A stretch of DNA of 64,000 nt from Oceanibacterium hippocampi (GTDB taxonomy: Bacteria; Pseudomonadota; Alphaproteobacteria; Sneathiellales; Sneathiellaceae), in NCBI RefSeq assembly GCF_900172325.1, contig NZ_FWFR01000003.1:1-64000 (forward strand), given 5' to 3'. The notes beneath the pieces are model-generated. The model made no database searches. It was not told where the DNA came from and saw only the letters and a list, made by a program, of their open reading frames with translations. How positions within the stretch are numbered: position 1 is the first letter of the stretch; the number at the start of each line of letters is the position of its first letter. Shown piece after piece: positions 33,560-42,166 of this stretch. The translations under genes and the position numbers were made by a program.

Positions 33560-35149
33560 TCAGGCGTCGGGGCGAATTCCGGACAGCAACGGTCCGATCG
33601 GTGCCATATGCTCCAGCAGGTCTTCGATCCGCTTCAGGGCCGCGCCGGGATCGTCTTCGTAAAGCGCGGAAAGCACGATCGCGGCGGCATCCCGGCGACC
33701 GCTGATGAGTTCACCCTTGGCCTGGGCGATCTTCGCCTTCACGCCACCGCTGCCGTAACCGCCGTCGATCCACCAGAAATCGAGAACGATGCGGCGCCGG
33801 CCCGGGCCGACCAGGTCCTTGACCGTCACCGGTACCTTGTGGCCGTCGAACTTGATGTTGACCGTGTAGCTGCGGGTCCGCTGCCAGGTTTCCCCGTCAT
33901 AGAGACGGTTGTGATGACTGATGACCTCTGCGCCGGGCCGTTGCCGGGCGAAGTAGGCGATCACCAGGTCGACGTCTCGCTCGCCGTTGCTGTAAACCCG
34001 GTGCAGCATCGCGTCGGCGCCGGGAAAGCTCGGCGACCAGACGCTCTGGCGGGCAACCACCGACCAGGGCGACCGGGATTGCGGCGCCGGCACGGCCTCG
34101 GTCGCCAGAGAGCCGCCGAGACCGGCGATATAGAGCGCATAGGCAGGTGCCGCCGTCGCGAGGACGCCCGCCAGCATCACGGTTATGACAATCGAGCCGC
34201 CGGCCCGGCGATCGCGCATTGTGGGCTTCACCGCGGCCGGGCGTTCACCGATCGGCGCCGGCAGATTGTCCTCGCGGAAGGCCATGCCGATCCAGATCAG
34301 CAGAATCAGCACGAAGGCGAAGAAGAACCAGCCATAGACCAGGTGGTCGACGCCGACGGCGAGCTCGTTGTCGCTCAGATGGGCGATGATGATGATGCCG
34401 AAGGCGCGGAAGCCGTTGGCGATGACCGGGACCACGAAGGACAGTCCGACGAAGATCAGGCGCCGCCCGAAGCTGCGATAGACCAGGTTTGCGTAGAGAA
34501 AGCCGAAGGCGATGCTGGCGATCAGGAAGCGGATGCCGGCGCAGGCTTCCGCGACCTCGAAACGGCCGTTCGGGATCGTGATGAAGACCCCGTCGATATA
34601 GACGGGGATGTTCAGCATCTGCAGGAAGACGACCGAGAATCGCGCGGTGAAATCCTGCAGGTGGGGCACCAGGAATTCGCCCACCGGCAGCATGAAGAGC
34701 AGATAGGCGAAGGGAAACAGGAAGGCCCGGTAGACCTTCGGCCCGAACACGCCGAACAGGGCAAGCTGGATCATCAGGATCAGCATCAGATGCTGACCGA
34801 TTGCCGCGCTCGCGACCTCGGCGATCAGCCAGCCAAACCCGAGGATCGGGAACAGGATCGCCAGCCACGGTTGCGGCTGCGGCAGGTACTGGCGGAACAG
34901 ATGCCGCCGATCCCAGACCAGGTAGAGCGAGATCGGGATGATCAGGAAGCCGTGGTTGTATGTCTCGTTGCCGTACCAGACGTTCACCAGCGAGGCGACC
35001 GAATCGCGGTAGAGGAATCCCAGATAGGCGAGCAGCCCGGCGAGCGCAGCGCCGGCGATCAGCCACAGCCGGTGATCGGCATCGTTGCCGTCCGACGCGG
35101 CACCGGCCTGTCCGTCCTGATGGGCCAAGTCCACTTCCTGCTCCCGCAT
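33560..35149 (-). CDS. xrtA: Exosortase A with fused EpsI domain
   Basis: 529-residue polytopic inner-membrane transpeptidase-like enzyme thought to cleave PEP-CTERM proteins at their sorting signal. About eight membrane segments carry the conserved triad: Cys203 (AEACAGIRF), Arg248 (NGFRAFGI) and His269 (VDHLVYGWFFF). From about residue 330 to the end is an EpsI (DUF3485) domain with WKTRSYTVNI-like, beta-rich sequence, as usual for exosortase A. I chose the ATG at 35149; an in-frame TTG three codons upstream is possible. It is embedded in the minus-strand operon and acts on the protein at 30785. Confidence 0.96.
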   Translation of the reverse strand: MREQEVDLAHQDGQAGAASDGNDADHRLWLIAGAALAGLLAYLGFLYRDSVASLVNVWYGNETYNHGFLIIPISLYLVWDRRHLFRQYLPQPQPWLAILFPILGFGWLIAEVASAAIGQHLMLILMIQLALFGVFGPKVYRAFLFPFAYLLFMLPVGEFLVPHLQDFTARFSVVFLQMLNIPVYIDGVFITIPNGRFEVAEACAGIRFLIASIAFGFLYANLVYRSFGRRLIFVGLSFVVPVIANGFRAFGIIIIAHLSDNELAVGVDHLVYGWFFFAFVLILLIWIGMAFREDNLPAPIGERPAAVKPTMRDRRAGGSIVITVMLAGVLATAAPAYALYIAGLGGSLATEAVPAPQSRSPWSVVARQSVWSPSFPGADAMLHRVYSNGERDVDLVIAYFARQRPGAEVISHHNRLYDGETWQRTRSYTVNIKFDGHKVPVTVKDLVGPGRRRIVLDFWWIDGGYGSGGVKAKIAQAKGELISGRRDAAAIVLSALYEDDPGAALKRIEDLLEHMAPIGPLLSGIRPDA

Positions 35150-35196
35150 GGCGTCCAACTATCCCAGTTATGGGCCGTCAGCCTTTAAGAAAGCCT

Positions 35197-36396
35197 TCAG
35201 GATGCGATCAGCGACTGAAGGCGGCCGAATCCCGCTTCCCAACTATAGCATTCGACGACCCGGCGACGGGCTTTCTCGCCCATGGCCGGATCGGGGTTCT
35301 CCATCGCATCGAGCGCGGCGGCAGCGAAATCCGGGGCCGCATCGGCGACCCGCAGTTCACGTCCCGCCTCGGCGTCGATTCCTTCCAGCGCCATGGGGCT
35401 CGCCAGCACGGTCTTCGCCATGGCCATCCCTTCCAGGACCTTGTTCTGGACCCCGCGGGCAACGCGAAGCGGCGCGACGACCAGCCCGGCATGGGCGATA
35501 TAGGGGCGGACGTCGGGCACCCTGCCCGTCACGCTGATGCCCGGCCGTTCGGCCAGCGCCTGGACCTCCTTCGCCGGCTTGCCGCCGACGATGCAGAAGG
35601 CGGCATCGGGCCGCGCGGCGCGGATCCCCGGAAAGACTTCCTCGGCGAACCAGACCACGGCGTCGACATTCGGCCAGTAGTCCATCGCCCCGGTGAAGAC
35701 CATCGTCCCGGCGCCATTGCCGCCATAGGGATCGTCCTGGGCGATGGCCGGATCGAAGAATTCCGCATCGACGCCGTTCTCGATCGCGAAGGTGTCCGAT
35801 GCCGCTTCGGGCGCGAGCCCGCGGTAAAGCTCGGCTTCCGCCTCCGACACCAGGATCGTCGCGTCGAAGGCGGCCGACGCGCGCTTCTCGAAGGCCAGCA
35901 GTTGCCGCGCCTCCCGCCGATAGACCCAGCGCATCAGCCCCGAATGGCGGTCCGCATATTGCCGCCACTTGTCGGAATCGACGTCGACCATGTCGAGCAC
36001 CTTTCGCGCCCCGGCGAAGCGGCCGTTCATGGCATAGGCAGCGACGCCGGAGGAAAAGGCGAAGACATGCCCGGGCGAGAACTCGGCACCGATGCGGTCG
36101 ACGAAGCGGGCCAGCCGGGCATCGCGGAAATAGGGCACGGTGAGCGGCTCGCCGGCCGGAAAGGCCTGCAGCGAGCGAACCTTCGCCCAGGTCGGATGGA
36201 GCGGCACCAGCCCGACCGAATGGCAGACCTCCCTCAGCGTCGCCTCGTGCTGGAAATCGGCCGGGTCGTCGACGAAGGCCGCGAGATGTACGCGATATCG
36301 CGTCGCGAGCCGCTTCAGGAAATGCCAGGACCGGATCTTGTCGCCCTTGTCCGGCGGATACGGGACCCGATGGGAAATGAACAGAAGATCGGCCAT
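35197..36396 (-). CDS. XrtA-associated glycosyltransferase (GT4-like, TIGR03087 type)
   Basis: 399-residue GT-B glycosyltransferase that would extend the exopolysaccharide repeat unit at the cytoplasmic face. The N-terminus LLFISHRVPYPPDKGDKIRS is highly characteristic of the exosortase-associated subgroup, and the C-terminal half has VFTGAMDYWPNVDAV and APLRVARGVQNKVLEGMAM, typical of donor binding in GT4/GT1. The ATG at 36396 lies four bases after the FemAB stop, so an upstream open frame is discarded. Donor sugar unknown. Confidence 0.93.
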   Translation of the reverse strand: MADLLFISHRVPYPPDKGDKIRSWHFLKRLATRYRVHLAAFVDDPADFQHEATLREVCHSVGLVPLHPTWAKVRSLQAFPAGEPLTVPYFRDARLARFVDRIGAEFSPGHVFAFSSGVAAYAMNGRFAGARKVLDMVDVDSDKWRQYADRHSGLMRWVYRREARQLLAFEKRASAAFDATILVSEAEAELYRGLAPEAASDTFAIENGVDAEFFDPAIAQDDPYGGNGAGTMVFTGAMDYWPNVDAVVWFAEEVFPGIRAARPDAAFCIVGGKPAKEVQALAERPGISVTGRVPDVRPYIAHAGLVVAPLRVARGVQNKVLEGMAMAKTVLASPMALEGIDAEAGRELRVADAAPDFAAAALDAMENPDPAMGEKARRRVVECYSWEAGFGRLQSLIAS

Positions 36397-36400
36397 TCGC

Positions 36401-37438
36401 TCAGCCGAGGTTCCGGGCGACGAACGGGCCGACGAGATTGGCGACCGGCAGCGGCAGGCGCCGCCAGATCGCAATCTGCAACCGGTATTTCGGATTGAGC
36501 GGGTTGAAGTCCGGCAGGGTCTTTCCTTCTTTCAGGCGGAATTCGTATGTCAGTGGCGCGACGTCGCATTTCCAGTGGCTTTTCATGTCGTAGCCGCCGC
36601 TGCCGGCCTTGCTGCGGCCGAAGTTGCAGACCGAGTAGCCCTTCTCCCGGGCGCCGCACATGGCCCGCCAGTAGAGGTAATGCACGGTCCCCCGGCGTTT
36701 CGCGTCGGGCGCGCCGCCGGCATAGTAGAGGTGGATCTCGTCACCGTAGTAGAACGACATGACCGAGTTCAGCACCCTGCCGTCGGCATCCTTGACGGTG
36801 CGGATCTCGACCGCGTCGCCGAACACGTCGACGATCTTCTGGAAATAGCGCTTGCCGAAGATCGGCGTGCCATGGTCGCGCACGCCCTCCGCATAGGCGC
36901 GGTAGAAATTGTCGATGTTGTCCTCGACCGCATCGCTCACCTCGCCGGCGTCGATGACCTTGCGGACCACGGCCCGCTGCTTGCGCGGGATCGACTTGAG
37001 GATCGCATCGGCGTCCTCGGCGATCGGCTTCCTGAAATCGAAATAGAGATCGTCGCGGCAGACCCAGTCGGCCCGCGAGGGCACCCGGGAACGGAACTCG
37101 ACGAAATCGGCGCCGACCTGCCCCATCAGCGCGACGGCGTGGTCATCGAGCGCCTTGCGGGTCTCCTCGTCCAGCGCGAGCGGCCCGCCATAGACGCAGA
37201 AGGGCACAGAGATCAGGCCGTTTGCGAAGAGATGGCTTTTCAGATGGAACAGCGGCATGACGCCGACGATCTGGCCGGAACGCTCGGCGATCGTGTAGTG
37301 CTCTCGATGCCCGAAGGCCTCGGCAATGACCTGCCGCCAGCCGGCGAGGTGAAAGAACGTGCCCTCGGGAAAGGCGCGCACGAACGCGTCCCAGCATTCG
37401 GCGTCCGCTTCGCCGAAAGGCCGAAGAGTAAGGCTCAT
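36401..37438 (-). CDS. XrtA-associated FemAB-like acyltransferase
   Basis: 345-residue protein with a FemAB/GNAT fold of the exosortase-associated subgroup (TIGR03019-like). FemAB proteins transfer aminoacyl groups to peptidoglycan; in this setting the acceptor is more likely a sugar of the polysaccharide. The features are FHLAGWRQVIAEAFGH (about 31-46), the central VPRKQRAVVRKVIDAG-like basic segment and C-terminal YYGDEIHLYYAGG then HYLYWRAMCGAREKGYSVCNFGRS. It ends one base before the deacetylase stop-start region and is part of the operon. Confidence 0.9.
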   Translation of the reverse strand: MSLTLRPFGEADAECWDAFVRAFPEGTFFHLAGWRQVIAEAFGHREHYTIAERSGQIVGVMPLFHLKSHLFANGLISVPFCVYGGPLALDEETRKALDDHAVALMGQVGADFVEFRSRVPSRADWVCRDDLYFDFRKPIAEDADAILKSIPRKQRAVVRKVIDAGEVSDAVEDNIDNFYRAYAEGVRDHGTPIFGKRYFQKIVDVFGDAVEIRTVKDADGRVLNSVMSFYYGDEIHLYYAGGAPDAKRRGTVHYLYWRAMCGAREKGYSVCNFGRSKAGSGGYDMKSHWKCDVAPLTYEFRLKEGKTLPDFNPLNPKYRLQIAIWRRLPLPVANLVGPFVARNLG

Positions 37439-37439
37439 G

Positions 37440-38390
37440 TCAGCTCCGCTGCCGGTTCGCGATGACGTCGTGGTAAACCGCGTCCATCCGGCTCCACGAG
37501 AAATCCTCGAGCAGGCGCCCGAGCTTTCCCGCCATCCGCTCCAGCCCGGTGTAATGGCGGAAGCGCGACCGGAAGGTCGCGTTGTCCTGCCGCGGCTGGT
37601 CGGGGTCGATCTCCCACGGGTGAAAATAGAAGATGCAGGGACGCCCTTCCCGGCCGTTGAGCTGCGCGACCATCCAGCGATAGACCGGATAGGGCAGCAG
37701 CCGGAAATAGCCGCCGCCGCTGGCCGGGAAGTTGCGGCCCGCCATGCGCAGGGTGCTCATCGGGATCTCGACGACACCGTTGTCGCCGGCCGGGTGAAAC
37801 GGGTCCCGCGAGGCGTCGGGCAAGCCGTACAGGTCGTGGCTGACCGGGTAGATGCTGGAGCTGTAGTGGTAGCCGGCCTCGGCGAGACTTTCATACGCCC
37901 ACATGTTGCTCCGGCCGATCGAGAAGGTCGCGGCACGGTAGCCGCGAACCTCGACCCCGCCGGCATCCTCCAGGAGTTCCTTTGCCCGGCGGATATCGGC
38001 GTCGAACTCGGCGCGGTCCTGGCTGTCGGCCCGGATATGCGCCATGCCGTGGCTGGCCAGTTCATGCCCTTCGGCAACGATCCGGCGGATCAGTGCCGGA
38101 TAGCGCTCTGCCACCCAGCCCAGCGTGAAGAAGGTCGCTTTGGCGCCACCGGCGTCGAACAGTTCGAGCGCGCGCTCGGTATTGGCCTCGACGCGCGGCG
38201 CAATGGCGTCCCACTGGCTGCGGTCGATGATGTCGGCAAAGGCCTGGACCTGGAAATAGTCCTCGACATCGATCGTCAGGGCATTCTGGGTCCGCGCGGC
38301 GACACGCGCGCGGCCGCTTTCCCGCGTCGGCGTCACGGCAACCGGCCCGTCCGCCACGCGAAATGTCGAATTCCCGCTCTCACCGGTCAT
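37440..38390 (-). CDS. XrtA-associated polysaccharide deacetylase
   Basis: 316-residue NodB-type carbohydrate esterase of the exosortase-associated subgroup (TIGR03006-like). The first motif TIDVEDYFQVQAF (about residues 39-51) contains the catalytic/metal Asp pair. HELASHGMAHI gives the metal His residues, and GYRAATFSIG and YFHPWEIDPDQPR complete the site. It probably N-deacetylates amino sugars of the polymer, acting in the periplasm or cytoplasm; I see no clear signal peptide. The ATG at 38390 overlaps the end of the ATPase gene by 11 bases, and longer upstream frames are rejected. Confidence 0.92.
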   Translation of the reverse strand: MTGESGNSTFRVADGPVAVTPTRESGRARVAARTQNALTIDVEDYFQVQAFADIIDRSQWDAIAPRVEANTERALELFDAGGAKATFFTLGWVAERYPALIRRIVAEGHELASHGMAHIRADSQDRAEFDADIRRAKELLEDAGGVEVRGYRAATFSIGRSNMWAYESLAEAGYHYSSSIYPVSHDLYGLPDASRDPFHPAGDNGVVEIPMSTLRMAGRNFPASGGGYFRLLPYPVYRWMVAQLNGREGRPCIFYFHPWEIDPDQPRQDNATFRSRFRHYTGLERMAGKLGRLLEDFSWSRMDAVYHDVIANRQRS

Positions 38391-39435
38391 CCGGCCGTCC
38401 TTCCAGATAGGATGCGATCGCCCTAAGGGTCCGCTTGATGATGCGATCGTGCAACTCGACGTGGCTTTCCAGATTCTCGATCCGACGGGTGTCGATCGCC
38501 GCAGCGCCGTTGGTCGGGCTGTCCTCGTGGCGGCTGCCGGAACCGTTGGTTCCCTTGCCCGAGGCATGCACCATCGGCTCTTCGAGCGAAATCTCCCCCA
38601 TCGGCGTCGAATCGATGATCTGGCCGATCTCCTGCTCCTGCTCCTCGGCGACCTGGATCACGTCCGGGCCGTCGATCCGGTGCAGCTCCTCAAGGTAACC
38701 GTAAAGAAGGATTCGTGAAAAAAGCGTGTTCACCTTGCGCGGCACGCCGGCGGTGATCTTGTGGACCTGCTCGTAGGCGCTGCCGGTGATCTCCGGATCG
38801 CCGTCCCAGCCGGCGAGCTTCATCCGGTGCTCGACATAGGCCCGCGTCTCGGCCGAGGCGAGTGGCCCGAGATGGTAGGAGGCGATGACCCGCTGGCGAA
38901 GCTGCTCGAGCGCCGGATTGGCGAGGATCTGCCGGAACTGTGGCTGGCCGAGCAGGAAGCATTGCAGCGGCGTCACCTCGCCGATCTGGAAATTGGAGAG
39001 CATGCGAAGCTCTTCCAGCGCTCGGACCGACAGGTTTTGCGCTTCGTCGACGACGAGCAACGCCCGCCTGCCGCTTTCATGGACATCCTCGAGAAATGCC
39101 TCGAGACGATTGAGAAGCGACGCCTTGTCGAGCCCCTCGGTCGGCAGCCCGAAGGTCGAGCTCACCATGCGCAGCATGTCGTCCGCTTCAAGCTGGGTGG
39201 TGACGATCTTGGCGGCGACAAAGCGATCCGGATCGAGAGTCGACAGCAGATAGCCGACGAGCGTCGTCTTGCCCGCGCCCACGTCCCCGGTGATGATGAT
39301 GAAACCCTCGCCCTGGGCGAGGCCATAGGTCAAATGCGCCATCGCCCGGTTATGGGCGGCGCTGCCGAAGAAGAAGCGATGGTCCGGCGTCAGCTGGAAC
39401 GGCAGCGCTTCCAGTTTGTAGAACTCTTGGTACAT
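38380..39435 (-). CDS. XrtA-associated ATPase (ExeA-like AAA, TIGR03015 type)
   Basis: 351-residue AAA-type ATPase related to ExeA of type II secretion. The N-terminus MYQEFYKLEALPFQLTPDHR is family-typical. Walker A is GDVGAGKTT (residues 50-58), Walker B VVDEAQNL is near 125-132, and VPRKVNTLFSRILLYGYLEE near 235-254 closes the module. The C-terminal 90 residues are poorly conserved and acidic. Its exact job is unknown; membership of exosortase A operons suggests energy coupling for polymer export. Confidence 0.93.
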   Translation of the reverse strand: MYQEFYKLEALPFQLTPDHRFFFGSAAHNRAMAHLTYGLAQGEGFIIITGDVGAGKTTLVGYLLSTLDPDRFVAAKIVTTQLEADDMLRMVSSTFGLPTEGLDKASLLNRLEAFLEDVHESGRRALLVVDEAQNLSVRALEELRMLSNFQIGEVTPLQCFLLGQPQFRQILANPALEQLRQRVIASYHLGPLASAETRAYVEHRMKLAGWDGDPEITGSAYEQVHKITAGVPRKVNTLFSRILLYGYLEELHRIDGPDVIQVAEEQEQEIGQIIDSTPMGEISLEEPMVHASGKGTNGSGSRHEDSPTNGAAAIDTRRIENLESHVELHDRIIKRTLRAIASYLEGRPDDR

Positions 39436-39451
39436 AACCTCGATCGGCGCA

Positions 39452-40957
39452 TTAGAAGAACTTTACGAGGCGGACCGAGACCAGATTCTCTTGTCGTTCG
39501 TTGGTTTCGTCGTCGGATCGCCTGTCGAACAACGAATATTCGACGCTACCTGTTAAGCTATCGCTAAACCTGTAATCGAACGACGTGCCAAGGTTGGTGG
39601 TGAGGTAGGTATTGGCGATCGCATCATCATCCGTATATGAGGTGCGCGCCGCGACATTCCAGTCCAGGAGCGGCGTCAGCCGGCGCTTGAAGCGCCCGCC
39701 GAGGCCGGAAATGCGGGCTTCGCGTCCGGTTGCCTCGGTGTCTCGCTGGGTAAAGAACGTGAAGAAGGAGAAATCGTTCCGTTCGGTCGAGCCTGTGAGC
39801 GAGAGATTGATGGTCCGGTTGCGCGTGATCGCGTCGCCGTTCGTCAGATCATCGTTGGGATCATTCGGGTCCGCCGGCAGGCCGGTGGTCTCGTCGATGA
39901 TCACGCCGTCCTCGTTCTCGACGAGCATATTGAAGAAGTTGACGCCGTTGCGGGCCTGGCCGACGGTCGCGGTGTCGTCCACGCTGAGCGAGATCGTCGT
40001 CGTCGGGCCGAGGATGTAGCTGCCCTCGGCGGCATAACTCATGCCACCGAAGCGCCGGCCGACCCTGGCCGAGAGGCTCGTGCGCGGCCCCGGGGTCCAG
40101 CGCGCGCCGACAAGCCAGAAGACGCCGTTGTAGCCGTCCGGAACGGTCGAGCCGGTATCCTTGTATTCCTCGATGCCGACAGTGCCCAGCAGCGCCCAGG
40201 TCCGGTTGATCACATACTCGGTATCGCCGGTCACGCGCTGGACCTGGAAGTAGGTGTTGTCGTCGTCGTCGCGGATGCTGCGATTGACTTCGCCGGTGAC
40301 GTTCCAGAAGAAGCTGGTGAACCGGGCACCGCTGGCGACCGACTGGCTGAGCCCCACGGTCGTCGCGTTCGACGAGGCCCGGGTATCGCCGCGGCCGAGC
40401 GGATCGAACAGGGTCTGGCCGAAGACTCCTCGGGTCTGCGTCTCGACCCAGCCGCCGAAACGCTCCAGATAGTAGGGGCTGATCGAATAGTCGAAGCGGT
40501 CGGTGGTATTCTCGCTGTCGATGCGGGCATTGTCGGTGCTGCCGCTCGCCGTGCGGTCGATCAGCTGCTGACGGTAATTGACGTTGCCGTCGACGAAGAA
40601 GCGATCCTCGAACAGCTCGACCCGGCCGATGCCGAAGGCATTGCCGGAGGCGTCGTCGAGATCGGATTCCTGAAGGTACTTGTTGTACTGGACGCTGCCG
40701 TTGAAATTGAGGCGCACGCGCGCGCCCTCGCCCAGGATGTTGATCCCCGGCCCGACAGTGCCGAACAGATCGGCATCCTGCTTTTCCGCCTTGGTCGCGC
40801 CCTGCGCGTTGTCCGTCGCACTGATGGCGGTCTCGACGCGCGGCTCCACAAGCCAGTCAGCCCTCGCCGGCAAGGCGATGGCACTCGAAGCGAGCGCGAG
40901 CGCTATGCACCTACCAAGGACAGACTGCCGGAAATGAACGGGCTTTCGAGAAGCCAT
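39452..40957 (-). CDS. XrtA-associated outer-membrane beta-barrel protein (TIGR03016 type)
   Basis: 501-residue exported protein: signal peptide of about 34 residues ending in PARA before DW, then alternating polar/hydrophobic beta strands through to a C-terminal Phe (VRLVKFF), as expected for outer-membrane insertion. In exosortase A loci this position is held by a large barrel thought to form or line the polysaccharide export path. The operon position between the ATPase and the tyrosine autokinase supports that. No barrel-specific catalytic motif is expected. Confidence 0.9.
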   Translation of the reverse strand: MASRKPVHFRQSVLGRCIALALASSAIALPARADWLVEPRVETAISATDNAQGATKAEKQDADLFGTVGPGINILGEGARVRLNFNGSVQYNKYLQESDLDDASGNAFGIGRVELFEDRFFVDGNVNYRQQLIDRTASGSTDNARIDSENTTDRFDYSISPYYLERFGGWVETQTRGVFGQTLFDPLGRGDTRASSNATTVGLSQSVASGARFTSFFWNVTGEVNRSIRDDDDNTYFQVQRVTGDTEYVINRTWALLGTVGIEEYKDTGSTVPDGYNGVFWLVGARWTPGPRTSLSARVGRRFGGMSYAAEGSYILGPTTTISLSVDDTATVGQARNGVNFFNMLVENEDGVIIDETTGLPADPNDPNDDLTNGDAITRNRTINLSLTGSTERNDFSFFTFFTQRDTEATGREARISGLGGRFKRRLTPLLDWNVAARTSYTDDDAIANTYLTTNLGTSFDYRFSDSLTGSVEYSLFDRRSDDETNERQENLVSVRLVKFF

Positions 40958-40990
40958 ATTCCCCCAACCAGCGATGCGAAACGACGTCGG

Positions 40991-42166
40991 TTACGTGCTC
41001 TGGTAGTATCCGGCGTAGGAGCCGAAGGACTCTCCACCCATGTCGTAACGCGCCTTGTTTAGCATAAGGCTGATGTTTGGACACGCCTTTATCAACATCA
41101 GTGCTTGAGAAATCGCAGACTGATTGGTCTTTTCCGCCTCTACAACAAAAAGCACCTGACCGACATGCTCGGCCAGCACGCTCGGCTCGGAACTCGCAAG
41201 CACGGGCGGCGCGTCGAATATGATGATCCGGTCCGAATAGCGTTTCGACATGTCGGCGATCAGCGCCCCCATGCGGTTCGAGGAGAACAGCTCGGTCGGA
41301 TTGGTGTGCGTGGAACTGCCGGCCGGCAGAAGGCTGAGGTTCGGAATGTTGGTGCGTATCAGCACGTCGGCCAGGTCGATCTGCGGATCGGCCAGCACGT
41401 CGCACAGGCCGAGTTCGTCCTGCACATCGAGTAGCGCCATGGCCGAGCCGTTGTCGTTCCGCCGGTGAATGTCGGCATCGACGAGCAGCACGTTGAGGTC
41501 GCGTTCGGACGCGATGCTCATCGCCAGATTGACCGCGGTGAAGGTCTTGCCCTCTTTCGGGCGGACACTGGTCACCATGATCAGGTTGCCGTTCCGGATC
41601 CGCCGCTCGCCCGAAACGAAATCCTTCAATAGCGGCCGCTTGATGATCCGGTATTCCTCGATGATCCGCATGCGGTCGCCGGTCGGCGTTACCATGCCCT
41701 TGAGCTGCATGTTCACCAGATCGAGGGTGGCGAACTTCATCGTCTTGCGGGCATTTCCGGCGCCATCCGCCGGTTTCGCATCCGCGGCCGCCTTTGCCGC
41801 CGGTGCGGGCGTCGCCGCCTCGACGGGCGGCACGTCCTGCTTCGTCGGCCGAACGGCCTCGGCGCCTATCGACGGCTTGCCCGTGCCGGCGTCGCCTTCG
41901 CGCGGACGGAACTTGCGGGCCTCCGCCGATGGGCGGGCACCGCTCTGGGACAGCCGCTGCTCGGGCGCCGGCGCGCGCTCGGGGGCGCTGGCAGCCGCGT
42001 GCCCGTTGCCGCCGGCCGGGGGCGGGGCCGACGGCGTTGCCGCCTTGCCCTGCTCGGCAAGACGCTGCGCCGCCTTCTCCATTAATCCGACCTTGCGATC
42101 GCCGGTTCCGGACAAGCGGGCGGCGGCGCGGCCAATCAGATCCGGCTGACGCTTTTCTTCGTTCAT
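40991..42166 (-). CDS. XrtA-associated tyrosine autokinase (BY-kinase, EpsG/CpsD-like)
   Basis: 391-residue cytoplasmic tyrosine kinase that controls polymer chain length with the GumC/Wzz protein. A disordered Pro/Ala-rich N-terminus (about 1-135) is followed by a P-loop kinase: Walker A VRPKEGKTFTAV, Walker A' VLLVDADIHRRND, Walker B IIIFDAPPVL and a C-terminal tyrosine cluster (YDMGGESFGSYAGYYQST). It overlaps the start region of the preceding chain-length gene by four bases (ATGA at 42163-42166), so the two are coupled. Confidence 0.92.
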   Translation of the reverse strand: MNEEKRQPDLIGRAAARLSGTGDRKVGLMEKAAQRLAEQGKAATPSAPPPAGGNGHAAASAPERAPAPEQRLSQSGARPSAEARKFRPREGDAGTGKPSIGAEAVRPTKQDVPPVEAATPAPAAKAAADAKPADGAGNARKTMKFATLDLVNMQLKGMVTPTGDRMRIIEEYRIIKRPLLKDFVSGERRIRNGNLIMVTSVRPKEGKTFTAVNLAMSIASERDLNVLLVDADIHRRNDNGSAMALLDVQDELGLCDVLADPQIDLADVLIRTNIPNLSLLPAGSSTHTNPTELFSSNRMGALIADMSKRYSDRIIIFDAPPVLASSEPSVLAEHVGQVLFVVEAEKTNQSAISQALMLIKACPNISLMLNKARYDMGGESFGSYAGYYQST